The notes under the pieces: generated by a model
Databases searched by the model: none
What the model saw: only the letters and a program-made list of their open reading frames with translations
Told to the model about the DNA's origin: nothing
Part shown: one piece after another, positions 6,106-14,983 of the stretch
Position numbering within the stretch: the first letter of the stretch is position 1
How the letters are laid out: each line of letters opens with the position of its first letter
Assembly: GCA_938008665.1 (NCBI GenBank)
Contig: CALLKA010000145.1
Coordinates: 1 to 20,720 of the forward strand
Direction of reading: 5' to 3'
DNA length: 20,720 nt
DNA from: an uncultured Bacteroidota bacterium
GTDB taxonomy: Bacteria; Bacteroidota; Bacteroidia; Chitinophagales; Chitinophagaceae
Translations under genes and position numbers: made by a program

Positions 6106-7056
6106 ATGCAAAATCAAGACAATGATATAGTTGCATCGGAACAAGTTGCTTTTTCTTCGGATTATCATGTTCCTGTTTTATTTAATGAAACAATGGCGCA
6201 TTTGAACATCAAACCTAATGGGGTTTATGTGGATGCCACTTTTGGCGGGGGTGGTCATAGCCGAGGCATTTTATCAAAATTAGGTCCAACAGGAAAGCTG
6301 GTTGCCTTTGATCAAGATGCCGATGCAAAAAATAACTTACCCAACGACAAACGTATTGTTTTCATCCCTGAGAATTTTAGATACCTACAGCGGTTTTTAC
6401 GCTTAAATAAAATTGATCAAGTAGATGGTGTTTTGGCTGATTTAGGTGTGAGTAGCCATCAATTTGATGAAGGAACTAGGGGTTTTTCAACAAGGTTTGA
6501 TGGTCCATTTGATATGCGAATGGATCAACGCCAGCTAAAAACCGCAAAGCAGGTAATTGAAAGCTATGATGAATCTGCATTACATAAAATGTTTGAACAA
6601 TATGGGGAAGTGTCCAATTCAAAAACATTGGCGAAACATATTGTTACGAGCAGAACGCATGTAAAACTAAATACCGTTGCCGATTTTAAGTTATTGATTG
6701 CACCGGTAGTAAAAGGAAATCCAAATAAATATTGGGCACAAGTTTTTCAAGCGATTAGAATAGAAGTAAACGAAGAAATGGAAGCGCTTAAAGATTTATT
6801 AGCGCAACTAAAAGAGGTAGTAAAGCCAGGGGGAACTGCAGTGGTGATCACCTTTCATTCGATTGAAGACAGAATGGTGAAAAATGCATTTAGAGTGGCA
6901 CCTGAGGAAGAAAATGAAGCGAATCCTTTCTTATCCGTAGAAAGGGAAAAATTTTGGAAGATCATTACAAAAAAACCTGTAGTGGCTTCTGAGAAAGAGA
7001 TGAAAGAAAACAATCGAAGCAGAAGCGCAAAATTGCGAGCTGCGGAAAGATTATAA
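6106..7056 (+). CDS. rsmH: 16S rRNA (cytosine1402-N4)-methyltransferase
   Basis: SAM-dependent methyltransferase (MraW/RsmH) that adds the N4-methyl group to C1402 of 16S rRNA in the small-subunit P site; the second gene of most dcw clusters. 316 aa from this start. The SAM-binding stretch YVDATFGGGGHSRGIL begins at residue 41, FDQDADA at 68, VDGVLADLGVSSHQFD at 106, then a substrate-side segment RGFSTRFDGPFDMRMD, and later QVFQAIRIEVNEEMEAL, VITFHSIEDR and the C-terminal NNRSRSAKLRAAERL. Start choice is open: ATG at 6106 or an in-frame GTG at 6097 that follows the mraZ stop without a gap. The three extra residues carry no conserved sequence. The gene is followed after 5 bases by the ftsL-like gene. 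Confidence 0.95.
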   Translation: MQNQDNDIVASEQVAFSSDYHVPVLFNETMAHLNIKPNGVYVDATFGGGGHSRGILSKLGPTGKLVAFDQDADAKNNLPNDKRIVFIPENFRYLQRFLRLNKIDQVDGVLADLGVSSHQFDEGTRGFSTRFDGPFDMRMDQRQLKTAKQVIESYDESALHKMFEQYGEVSNSKTLAKHIVTSRTHVKLNTVADFKLLIAPVVKGNPNKYWAQVFQAIRIEVNEEMEALKDLLAQLKEVVKPGGTAVVITFHSIEDRMVKNAFRVAPEEENEANPFLSVEREKFWKIITKKPVVASEKEMKENNRSRSAKLRAAERL

Positions 7057-7061
7057 GTAGT

Positions 7062-7421
7062 ATGTCCGTACCCGTTAACCCAAGTCCAAAAGCTGCTTTT
7101 AAAAGCATCTTTAATTATCAATGGATTGTCATGAACATTACGTTGTTTTTGTTCCTGGCATTTTTAGCAATCCTCTACATTGCGAACGGGCATTTAACCG
7201 ACAAGACCATTCGTCAAATCAATAGCACTCAAAAGGAGCTAAAGGAGTTGCAGTTTGAATATAAAACTGTGAAAGCCGAGTTGATGCGTCGTAGTCGTGC
7301 TGTTGAAATTGAAAATGAAGTGGCCCCTTTCGGTCTGGTGGTGGCCAAGGAAATGCCAATTCGTTTGGTTTTAGAAAAAAGAATTCCATCTAATAATAGT
7401 TTAAAAGAAGTTTCAAAATAA
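7062..7421 (+). CDS. ftsL: FtsL-like cell division protein
   Basis: Small bitopic inner-membrane protein, 119 aa, with the architecture of FtsL: a cytoplasmic tail of about 20 residues, one membrane helix (about 22-41), and a periplasmic coiled coil rich in Lys, Glu and Gln (about 48-88), then a short tail. FtsL joins FtsB and FtsQ and activates the FtsW-FtsI synthase. Sequence identity to classical FtsL is not evident by eye; the call rests on architecture and on its place between rsmH and ftsI, which is the ftsL position in dcw clusters. Its TAA overlaps the ftsI ATG by one base (TAATG), suggesting translational coupling. No FtsB-like gene is visible in the window. Confidence 0.82.
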   Translation: MSVPVNPSPKAAFKSIFNYQWIVMNITLFLFLAFLAILYIANGHLTDKTIRQINSTQKELKELQFEYKTVKAELMRRSRAVEIENEVAPFGLVVAKEMPIRLVLEKRIPSNNSLKEVSK

Positions 7422-9535
7422 TGGATGTAAAACGCGACATATTATGGCGAGTATATTTAAGCTATATCTTAATCGTTATAGTTTGTATCACCATTTTAGG
7501 TAGGGCATTTTATATTCAACAAGTGGAAGGAAAGTATTGGAGAAGTTTAAGTGATAGTTTGCATCAACGCATTGTGGAAATTCCAGCAGCAAGGGGTACT
7601 ATTTACAGCGAGGATGGACAAATGTTAAGCACCAATATGCCAAGGTTTGATATTTATATTGACTTTAGAGTTGAACCTTTGCACGAAAAGAGTGGAAAAA
7701 TATTTAGAGAAAATATTGACTCATTGTCTATTTCATTGGCCACTTTATTTAAAGATAAATCAGCCGATGGATATAAAAATGATTTGACCAAAGCTTTTGA
7801 AGCTAGTGAAGGAAATTATGAGTTAAGAAAAAAGATTGACTATCGCGAATATTTAACATTGATCAAGTTCCCAATGTTTCGATTGGGTCGCTATAAAAGT
7901 GGATTGATAGCACAGGAGAAAAATTTTAGGTTAAATCCTTATGAAAACATTGGCTATCGTACCATTGGATTAGCGAGAGATGAAAATAAAGTAGGACTTG
8001 AAAAGTCATACGACACGGTGTTGAATGGACGCAATGGTCGTCAGTTGGTTAGGGCAATTGCAGGTGGTGTAACTGTTCCTGTGGAAGAAGGGCAATTTGA
8101 AATTGAGCCAGAAACAGGGAAAGATATTGTGAGTACCATTGATGTGTTTATCCAGGAAGTAACTGAGAATGCATTAATGAAGATGATGATCAAAAATGAA
8201 GCGACATCAGGTGTAGCGATGGTGATGGAAGTGAAAACAGGAAAAATTAAAGCCATTGCTAACCTTGGAAAAATAAGCGAAGGGGTATACAGAGAGGATT
8301 TGAATTATGCGATGACACCTACTGAGCCAGGGTCAACATTTAAATTAGTTACGCTATTATCAGCTTTAGAAGATGGCAAAGTTACCTTGAATTCACGTGT
8401 TAATTTAGAAGGAGGTACTTGGAAAGTTGCAGGACAAACGGTGTATGATTCTGAAAAACATGGAAAATTTGATGCATCTGTGTTAGAAGCCTTTGAAGAA
8501 AGTTCCAATGTAGGTATGGCAAAAATTGCCATGGCCAATTATACCAATAATGTGGATGTATATTTTAAGCATTTAACAAAATTGCGATTGGATTCAACTT
8601 CTGGTATTGATTTAGTAGGGGAGAAGCAACCAAGAATTGTAAAACCAGGGAATAAAATATGGGGGCCAACCACTTTGCCATGGATGGCATTTGGTTATAA
8701 CATTGAAATAGCGCCAATTCAAACTTTGAATTTATATAATGCAATTGCAAATAATGGGGTGATGATGAAGCCCTATTTGGTAAATGCAATACAAGAAGAA
8801 GGGCGAGTTTTAAAATCATTTTCACCAAAAGTATATAATGCGCAATTGTGCAAGCCAACAACGATTAGAGATTTACGTATCGCTTTGGAAGGCGTTTGCA
8901 TTAATGGTACTGGAAAAAAACTATTTGCGAATAGTTTGTATAAGGTGGCTGGCAAAACAGGAACTGCTAAAGTAGCGAATGGAAATAAAGGGTATGGCGA
9001 AGGTATTTTCCAATCTTCTTTTGCAGGCTATTTCCCTGCGGACAATCCACAATACACCATCGTAGTGATAATAAAAAATAAGGCACATGCTGCTAATTAT
9101 TATGGTGCATCTGTTGCAGGTCCGGTTTGGAAAGAAATTTCAGATAGGCTGTATTCAACTTATATTCAAAATAAATTAAACATACTTCCTGCATTTAATG
9201 TAAAAGATAGTCAGTTGTTTAATTATTCAATTTCTAAAATGTCCTTACAGCAAATTGCTAAAACATTAGCAATTCCTTATAAAGACTCTACGAATGCATC
9301 TGCTGATTGGGTGAAAGTAAATGGCATAGGCGCAAATGTGATTGGTAGACAACAAATCATTTCAGACAGTACGATGCCAGATATCAGTGGATTAAAATTA
9401 CAAGATGCATTATGGTTGTGTGAAAAAAGAGGCTTATTAGTAAGTTGTATTGGAAAGGGAAAAGTAGTAAAACAAAGTATTGCACAAGGCGCTTATATTT
9501 CAAAAGGACAACAAATTCAAATTGAATTAAATTAA
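7421..9535 (+). CDS. ftsI: Division-specific penicillin-binding protein (transpeptidase) with PASTA domain
   Basis: Class B penicillin-binding protein that crosslinks septal peptidoglycan together with the polymerase FtsW. 704 aa, longer than E. coli FtsI (588). An uncleaved membrane anchor (about 11-30) is followed by the dimerisation/pedestal domain starting RIVEIPAARGTIY. The transpeptidase domain has all three motifs: STFK with nucleophile S305 (305-308), SSN (361-363) and KTGTAK (512-517). The C-terminus carries a PASTA domain (about 650-703, TMPDISGLKLQDAL, then ending KGQQIQIELN), more familiar from Gram-positive PBPs. Residues 580-650 form a linker that may hold a degenerate second PASTA unit. 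The start and stop codons overlap those of the neighbours by one base each. Confidence 0.95.
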   Translation: MDVKRDILWRVYLSYILIVIVCITILGRAFYIQQVEGKYWRSLSDSLHQRIVEIPAARGTIYSEDGQMLSTNMPRFDIYIDFRVEPLHEKSGKIFRENIDSLSISLATLFKDKSADGYKNDLTKAFEASEGNYELRKKIDYREYLTLIKFPMFRLGRYKSGLIAQEKNFRLNPYENIGYRTIGLARDENKVGLEKSYDTVLNGRNGRQLVRAIAGGVTVPVEEGQFEIEPETGKDIVSTIDVFIQEVTENALMKMMIKNEATSGVAMVMEVKTGKIKAIANLGKISEGVYREDLNYAMTPTEPGSTFKLVTLLSALEDGKVTLNSRVNLEGGTWKVAGQTVYDSEKHGKFDASVLEAFEESSNVGMAKIAMANYTNNVDVYFKHLTKLRLDSTSGIDLVGEKQPRIVKPGNKIWGPTTLPWMAFGYNIEIAPIQTLNLYNAIANNGVMMKPYLVNAIQEEGRVLKSFSPKVYNAQLCKPTTIRDLRIALEGVCINGTGKKLFANSLYKVAGKTGTAKVANGNKGYGEGIFQSSFAGYFPADNPQYTIVVIIKNKAHAANYYGASVAGPVWKEISDRLYSTYIQNKLNILPAFNVKDSQLFNYSISKMSLQQIAKTLAIPYKDSTNASADWVKVNGIGANVIGRQQIISDSTMPDISGLKLQDALWLCEKRGLLVSCIGKGKVVKQSIAQGAYISKGQQIQIELN

Positions 9536-10998
9536 TGAAAGAATTACAATCTATATTATTTGGAGTTGCACTTCGTGAAGTTGTTGGATCAACGAAGCAA
9601 TTAGTCAATGATATTCAGATTGATTCCAGGAAGGTGACGCCATTATCTGTATTTGTTGCCATTAGTGGTGTGCAAGTGGATGGACATCATTTTATTGACA
9701 CTGCCATTGAAAAAGGAGCAACAGTAATTGTTTGTGAACAATTACCTGGGGTAACAGTTCCAGGGGTTACCTATCTGATGGTTGAAAATACAAGTGTTGC
9801 TGTTGCCATCATGGCACATCAGTTTTATAATGAGCCATCCAATAAAATAAAATTAGTGGGCATTACTGGTACCAATGGGAAAACGACGGTGGCGACTTTG
9901 TTATTTAAATTATTTAAAGGATTGGGATATACCTGTGGGTTAATAAGCACAGTTGAAAATCACATTGCGGATACTATTGTTCCAGCAACACATACCACGC
10001 CTGATGCAATTCAATTAAATGCATTATTGGATAAAATGGTGCAAGCGGGTTGTACGCATGTATTTATGGAAGTAAGTAGTCATGCTATTCATCAACATCG
10101 CGTTACTGGATTAAATTTCACTGGCGGAGTATTTACAAATATTACACATGATCATTTAGACTATCATAAAACTTTCGAGGCTTATTTGGATGCTAAAAAA
10201 GCATTCTTTGATCATTTACCGAATGCGGCATTTGCAATCACCAATTTAGATGATAAAAATGGTGCACAAATGTTAGCAGATACAAAAGCGAATAAGTTGA
10301 CTTATGCATTACATGCACCAGCAACGTATAAAGGAAAAATATTAGAAAATCAATTGCATGGATTGGTATTGTTGGTGAATGAAATTGAAGTGCATTGCAG
10401 GTTGATTGGAATTTTTAATGCATATAATTTTTTAGCAGTGTATGGCGTTGCTATTCAGTTGGGTGAAAAATCGGAGGAAGTGTTAACCATACTAAGTGCG
10501 TTAACTGGTGCAGAAGGTAGGTTTGATTATATCATTGGACTTGATCAACGTATAGGTATTGTTGATTATGCGCACACACCTGATGCTTTAGAGAATGTTT
10601 TAACTACGATTGCAAAATTAAGAAAAGGAGGAGAGGATGTGATTACTGTGGTAGGATGTGGAGGTGATAGAGATAAAACCAAGCGTCCAATTATGGCACA
10701 AGTGGCTTGTGATTTAAGTACTAAAGTATTTTTCACAAGTGACAATCCGCGCTCTGAGGATCCTAATGAGATCATTAAGGATATGGAACAGGGCTTGAGT
10801 AGTTCAGCAAAAAGGAAGTATATCAGTATCGTGGATCGTAAAGAAGCAATAAAGGCGGCGGTGCATTTTTCAAAACCTGGAGATATTATTTTAATTGCGG
10901 GGAAAGGGCATGAGAAATACCAAGATATTAAAGGCGTGAAACAACATTTTGATGATAAAGAAGTATTACAAAATTTATTCAACGATTTAGCCAAATAA
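9535..10998 (+). CDS. murE: UDP-MurNAc-L-Ala-D-Glu:meso-diaminopimelate ligase
   Basis: Cytoplasmic ATP-dependent Mur ligase that adds the third residue of the peptidoglycan stem peptide. 487 aa, usual length. The ATP loop GITGTNGKTT lies at 109-118, the central-domain ITHDHLDYHKTFEAYLDAKK stretch at 203-222 includes the lysine expected to be carbamylated, and the C-terminal domain has YAHTPDAL (345-352) and GKGHEKYQ (456-463). The substrate-specificity motif is DNPR (403-406), which marks the meso-diaminopimelate-adding type rather than the lysine-adding type, so the organism should have DAP-type peptidoglycan. The ATG overlaps the ftsI stop by one base. The usual next gene murF is missing; mraY follows after 7 bases. 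Confidence 0.97.
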   Translation: MKELQSILFGVALREVVGSTKQLVNDIQIDSRKVTPLSVFVAISGVQVDGHHFIDTAIEKGATVIVCEQLPGVTVPGVTYLMVENTSVAVAIMAHQFYNEPSNKIKLVGITGTNGKTTVATLLFKLFKGLGYTCGLISTVENHIADTIVPATHTTPDAIQLNALLDKMVQAGCTHVFMEVSSHAIHQHRVTGLNFTGGVFTNITHDHLDYHKTFEAYLDAKKAFFDHLPNAAFAITNLDDKNGAQMLADTKANKLTYALHAPATYKGKILENQLHGLVLLVNEIEVHCRLIGIFNAYNFLAVYGVAIQLGEKSEEVLTILSALTGAEGRFDYIIGLDQRIGIVDYAHTPDALENVLTTIAKLRKGGEDVITVVGCGGDRDKTKRPIMAQVACDLSTKVFFTSDNPRSEDPNEIIKDMEQGLSSSAKRKYISIVDRKEAIKAAVHFSKPGDIILIAGKGHEKYQDIKGVKQHFDDKEVLQNLFNDLAK

Positions 10999-11005
10999 AC
11001 CTCCT

Positions 11006-12319
11006 ATGCTGTATCAATTATTTTCATGGTTAGATAAAACATTCAATATACCTGGATTAGGGGCATTTCAGTTTTTGACATTCAGAATTGCCATGGCGAT
11101 TTTATTGTCCTTATTCATTGCAACTGTTTATGGTAAAAAAATGATTTTGTTTTTACAAAAAAAGCAAATTGGTGAAAGTGTGCGTGAATTAGGTTTGGTA
11201 GGTGAGCAACAAAAAAAGGGAACGCCCACCATGGGGGGCATCATTATTTTGTTAAGCATCTTGATTCCAACTTTGTTATTTGCCAATTTGGATAAGGTAT
11301 ATATCCGTTTAATGATTTTATGTACCGTTTGGTTGGGCTTGATTGGATTTTTAGATGATTATTTTAAAATTAAAGCAAGAAAAGAATCTCAAAGCAAAGG
11401 AGAGTCCTATAAAAAGAAAAATAGTGATGGATTGGCGGGTGTTTCTAAAATCATTGGACAGGTTGGATTAGGTATTATTATTGGCGTAACCTTATACTTT
11501 AGCAATGCAGTGACGGTAGAAAGAGAAATAGTATCAACCAATGTTTCTGAAAGTTTAGCTAAAGGAGAGAAAGTAGCTAAAGGTGCAGATATTGTTGTTA
11601 GAAAAATTAATGGTGAGGAAAGAAGGTTCGTTAAAGTTAAAACACCTATTACAACTATTCCATTTGTTAAAAATCATGAATTTAATTATAGCAGATTGGT
11701 CAGCTGGATTGGCCCAGGTGCTGAAAAATATACATGGATCATTTATATATTAATTGTCACATTTATTATCACTGCAGTTTCTAATGGCGCTAACTTAACA
11801 GATGGTCTTGACGGATTAGCAGCAGGGGTAAGTGCGATCATAGGCGCTGCTTTAGGTGTATTTATTTATGTAAGTGGTAACTATGTTTTCGCTGACTATT
11901 TAAATGTAATGTACATACCCAATTTAGGTGAGTTGTCCATATTTGTTGGCGCATTCGTAGGTGCATGTATTGGCTTTTTATGGTACAATGCTTATCCAGC
12001 GCAGGTATTTATGGGAGATACAGGTAGTTTGGCATTGGGCGGTATTATTGCATCATTAGCTATTATCGTTAGAAAAGAATTATTGATCCCTATTTTTTGT
12101 GGTGTTTTTTTAATTGAAAACTTAAGTGTCATTATTCAAGTAAGTTATTTCAAATACACAAAAAAGAAGTTTGGGGAAGGTAAAAGGGTGTTTTTGATGA
12201 GTCCGCTACACCATCATTACCAAAAGAAGGGTTTTCATGAAAGTAAGATTGCAGTTCGTTTCTGGATCATTACCATTTTATTAGTGATTGCTTCCATCTT
12301 AACATTAAAAACAAGATAA
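11006..12319 (+). CDS. mraY: Phospho-MurNAc-pentapeptide transferase
   Basis: Polytopic inner-membrane enzyme that transfers phospho-MurNAc-pentapeptide from UDP to undecaprenyl phosphate, making lipid I. 437 aa versus 360 in E. coli. Conserved sites: KGTPTMGG (71-78), the Mg-binding pair FLDDYFK (115-121), NLTDGLDGLAAG (263-274), MGDTGSLALGG (336-346) and the histidine cluster LHHHYQKKG (401-409). The extra length is a hydrophilic insertion of roughly 50 residues between about 171 and 228, between membrane helices; by the E. coli topology this loop is periplasmic. There are 7 bases between the murE stop and this ATG, and a 4-base gap to murD. Confidence 0.97.
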   Translation: MLYQLFSWLDKTFNIPGLGAFQFLTFRIAMAILLSLFIATVYGKKMILFLQKKQIGESVRELGLVGEQQKKGTPTMGGIIILLSILIPTLLFANLDKVYIRLMILCTVWLGLIGFLDDYFKIKARKESQSKGESYKKKNSDGLAGVSKIIGQVGLGIIIGVTLYFSNAVTVEREIVSTNVSESLAKGEKVAKGADIVVRKINGEERRFVKVKTPITTIPFVKNHEFNYSRLVSWIGPGAEKYTWIIYILIVTFIITAVSNGANLTDGLDGLAAGVSAIIGAALGVFIYVSGNYVFADYLNVMYIPNLGELSIFVGAFVGACIGFLWYNAYPAQVFMGDTGSLALGGIIASLAIIVRKELLIPIFCGVFLIENLSVIIQVSYFKYTKKKFGEGKRVFLMSPLHHHYQKKGFHESKIAVRFWIITILLVIASILTLKTR

Positions 12320-12323
12320 TACA

Positions 12324-13664
12324 TTGTCTAAAAGATTAGTCATATTAGGTGCAGGGGAAAGCGGGATAGGTACTGCTTTATTAGCCAAGCAAAAAGGCTA
12401 TGAAGTATTTGTATCTGATGGAAGTGCCATTAAAGCTAATTTCCAAAAAGAATTAGAAGACAATGGTATTGCTTTTGAGTCTGGGAAGCATAGTGTTGAT
12501 CAAATTTTAAATGCGGACGAGGTAATGAAAAGTCCGGGCATACCTGAAAAAAATGAAATGGTGAAGGCGATCAGAGCCAAAGGTATTCCTGTGATTAGTG
12601 AAATTGAATTTGGATATAGATATAAAGGCTTTAGTAAAATTGCTGCCATTACAGGAAGCAATGGGAAAAGTACGGCAACTTCATTGCTATATCACATTTG
12701 TCAATTGGTGAATGATGATGTAGCCATGGTAGGTAATATTGGATTTTCATTTGCGAGACAAATCGCTGTCTCGCCTAAATCCTTATACATTATTGAGGTA
12801 AGCTCATTTCAATTAGACGATATCATACATTTCAAGCCTGATATCGCTATTTTATTAAATATCACAGAAGATCATTTAGACAGATACGAGTACAAATTCG
12901 AAAACTATATTAAAAGTAAATTTCGAATAATTGAAAATCAAACTGCACAGGATTATTTTATTTACTGCATTGACGACGAAGTCATTGTCAAACATTTAGA
13001 ACTACTAACTACTAATACTAACCCATTACCATTTTCTATGAAACAAGAAGTAAAAAAAGGAGGCTACATCAAAAATGACCAAATGATGTTAAAAATCCAA
13101 GAAGAACGCGTGTCGATGAGTATTTATGATTTTGCATTAAAAGGCAAGCATAATGCTTATAATACAATGGCAGCAAGCATTGCTGCAACTACTTTGGGAA
13201 TTCGCAAGGAAAAAATCCGCGAAGCCGTAAGTAATTTTCATAGCCTTGAACACCGCATGGAATTTGTGGCAACTGTTCGCGGTGTTGACTTTGTAAATGA
13301 CAGTAAGGCAACAAATGTAAACAGCACTTGGTATGCATTAGAGAGTATGCAAAAATCAACTGTGCTAATTTTAGGCGGTGTTGATAAAGGAAATGATTAT
13401 GAATTAATTGCTGAATTAGTGAAAGAAAAAGTAAAGGCAATTATCTGTATGGGGACTGACAACAAAAAGATCATTGACTTTTTTGGAGATAAAGTGGCTT
13501 CGATTGTAGAAGCAGATTCTGCAAAAAAAGCAGTGAATGCGGCTTTTAAATTAGCTGAAAAAGGGGATGTTGTTTTGTTAAGCCCAGCATGTGCAAGTTT
13601 TGACTTATTTAAAAACTATGAGGATAGAGGTGTTCAATTTAAAGAGTCAGTAAAAGAATTATAA
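12324..13664 (+). CDS. murD: UDP-N-acetylmuramoyl-L-alanine:D-glutamate ligase
   Basis: Cytoplasmic Mur ligase that adds D-glutamate to UDP-MurNAc-L-Ala. 446 aa, family length. The N-terminal UDP-binding fold starts LVILGAGESGIG (5-16); the ATP loop AITGSNGKST is at 108-117; NITEDHLDRYE (179-189) and the lysine-containing YIKSKFRI (195-202) follow in the central domain; the C-terminal domain has LEHRMEF (308-314), NDSKATN (325-331), GGVDKGNDY (351-359) and SPACASFDLF (420-429). The start codon is TTG: no ATG or GTG lies in frame between the mraY stop and the Rossmann motif, and the next in-frame ATG (residue 68) would delete the UDP-binding site. ftsW follows after 2 bases. Confidence 0.96.
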   Translation: MSKRLVILGAGESGIGTALLAKQKGYEVFVSDGSAIKANFQKELEDNGIAFESGKHSVDQILNADEVMKSPGIPEKNEMVKAIRAKGIPVISEIEFGYRYKGFSKIAAITGSNGKSTATSLLYHICQLVNDDVAMVGNIGFSFARQIAVSPKSLYIIEVSSFQLDDIIHFKPDIAILLNITEDHLDRYEYKFENYIKSKFRIIENQTAQDYFIYCIDDEVIVKHLELLTTNTNPLPFSMKQEVKKGGYIKNDQMMLKIQEERVSMSIYDFALKGKHNAYNTMAASIAATTLGIRKEKIREAVSNFHSLEHRMEFVATVRGVDFVNDSKATNVNSTWYALESMQKSTVLILGGVDKGNDYELIAELVKEKVKAIICMGTDNKKIIDFFGDKVASIVEADSAKKAVNAAFKLAEKGDVVLLSPACASFDLFKNYEDRGVQFKESVKEL

Positions 13665-13666
13665 GC

Positions 13667-14983
13667 ATGTTTAACGAGACCACGGATAAATTATTTTCAC
13701 AAATGCCTTCGATTGGAGGAATGAAGGAGCATTTGGACCAAAGAACTAGGGGTGACAAATACATATGGGGGTTAGTCATTGTATTATCATTGATATCTAT
13801 ACTGGTCGTGTATAGTGCAACAGGGTCTTTGGCATATAAAATGTACCGTGGCAATACAAGCGTTTATTTATTTAAGCAAGTGATATTTACCTTGGTGGGT
13901 TTACTGGTAATATTTGGCTTGCATCGGATCAATTATACGGTGTTTTCAAAAATTGCAACCATATTGTTCATGTTGTCAATTCCATTATTAATTTATACTT
14001 TATTTTTTGGTGCAAAAATAAATGAAGGAAGCAGATGGATTAAATTACCTATTATTAATTTGACTATACAAAGTAGTGATGTAGCAAAGCTTGCTTTGTT
14101 TATGTATATATCAAAGGTGTTAAGTAAAAAGCAGGAAGTTATTAAGGATTTCAAAAAAGGCTTCTTACCTGTCATAATTCCTGTATTCATTATTTGTGGA
14201 TTAATCATGCCAGCAAATTTGTCTAATGCTTTATTGACAGGCGCTACCTCCTTATTATTAATGTTTATAGGTCGTATAAGCTTTAAGCATATATTTTTGA
14301 CCATTTTGGTTGCGATGATTCCTGTAGCAATTATTGTGAGTGTAGCCATTGCCACACACTCCAGTAAATCGGTCGAAGGTCAACCAGTGGTTGCTGAAAA
14401 AATGAAAAGTTTTGGTCGCGTAGGCACCTGGGTAAATCGGGTGCAGGATTTTATGTATGCAAATGAAAAAGAAGTGCCTTACCAAGTACAACAAGCAAAA
14501 ATAGCTATTGCTAATGGCGGTATCTTTTTTGGTCTTGGTCCTGGCAATAGTCGTCAAAGAAATTTTTTACCGCAAGCGTATAATGATTTTATATATGCCG
14601 TAATTATTGAAGAATATGGCTTGATTGGGGGCGCATTTATCATCTTTATTTACTTGGTTTTTTTATTTAGATGTATTCGAATTTTTAGAAAATGTCCTTA
14701 TGCTTTTGGTGCTTTTTTAGCACTTGGATTAAGTTTCACTTTAATTATTCAAGCGATAGCTAATATGGCAGTGAATGTAAATATTGTTCCTGTGACTGGG
14801 GTGACATTGCCATTGGTAAGTATGGGTGGAAGCTCATTTATATTTACTTGTTGCGCAATTGGATTGATTTTAAGCGTCGCTCGAAATGTGGAACAGATGG
14901 AGGGAAATGCACCAGTAGAAACTGAAATTGAATTACCTGACGAAAACACGGAGATAGACAATGGCGTTAAGTCCGCAATATAA
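13667..14983 (+). CDS. ftsW: Septal peptidoglycan polymerase FtsW (SEDS family)
   Basis: SEDS-family glycosyltransferase that polymerises lipid II at the septum in complex with the FtsI transpeptidase. 438 aa with about ten membrane helices beginning near residue 33 after a cytoplasmic N-terminus. The signature stretch NFLPQAYNDFIYAVIIEEYG (299-318) contains the predicted catalytic D307. GPGNSRQ (291-297) and the C-terminal VPVTGVTLPLVSMGGSS (374-390) are also typical. At 135-138 the sequence is QSSD, where many SEDS proteins have QPSE. ftsW and the elongation paralogue rodA are similar, but its place between murD and murG fits ftsW. Its last 23 bases overlap the start of murG in another frame. 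Confidence 0.95.
   Translation: MFNETTDKLFSQMPSIGGMKEHLDQRTRGDKYIWGLVIVLSLISILVVYSATGSLAYKMYRGNTSVYLFKQVIFTLVGLLVIFGLHRINYTVFSKIATILFMLSIPLLIYTLFFGAKINEGSRWIKLPIINLTIQSSDVAKLALFMYISKVLSKKQEVIKDFKKGFLPVIIPVFIICGLIMPANLSNALLTGATSLLLMFIGRISFKHIFLTILVAMIPVAIIVSVAIATHSSKSVEGQPVVAEKMKSFGRVGTWVNRVQDFMYANEKEVPYQVQQAKIAIANGGIFFGLGPGNSRQRNFLPQAYNDFIYAVIIEEYGLIGGAFIIFIYLVFLFRCIRIFRKCPYAFGAFLALGLSFTLIIQAIANMAVNVNIVPVTGVTLPLVSMGGSSFIFTCCAIGLILSVARNVEQMEGNAPVETEIELPDENTEIDNGVKSAI

Noticed and set aside
10566..10994. 142-codon minus-strand open frame
   Set aside because: Antisense to the conserved C-terminal domain of murE, with no protein family features.
12960..13120. Patch in murD with more C than G on the coding strand, suggestive of recombination
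   Set aside because: Counts by eye differ only mildly from neighbouring genes, and the MurD domain structure is continuous; no support for transfer.
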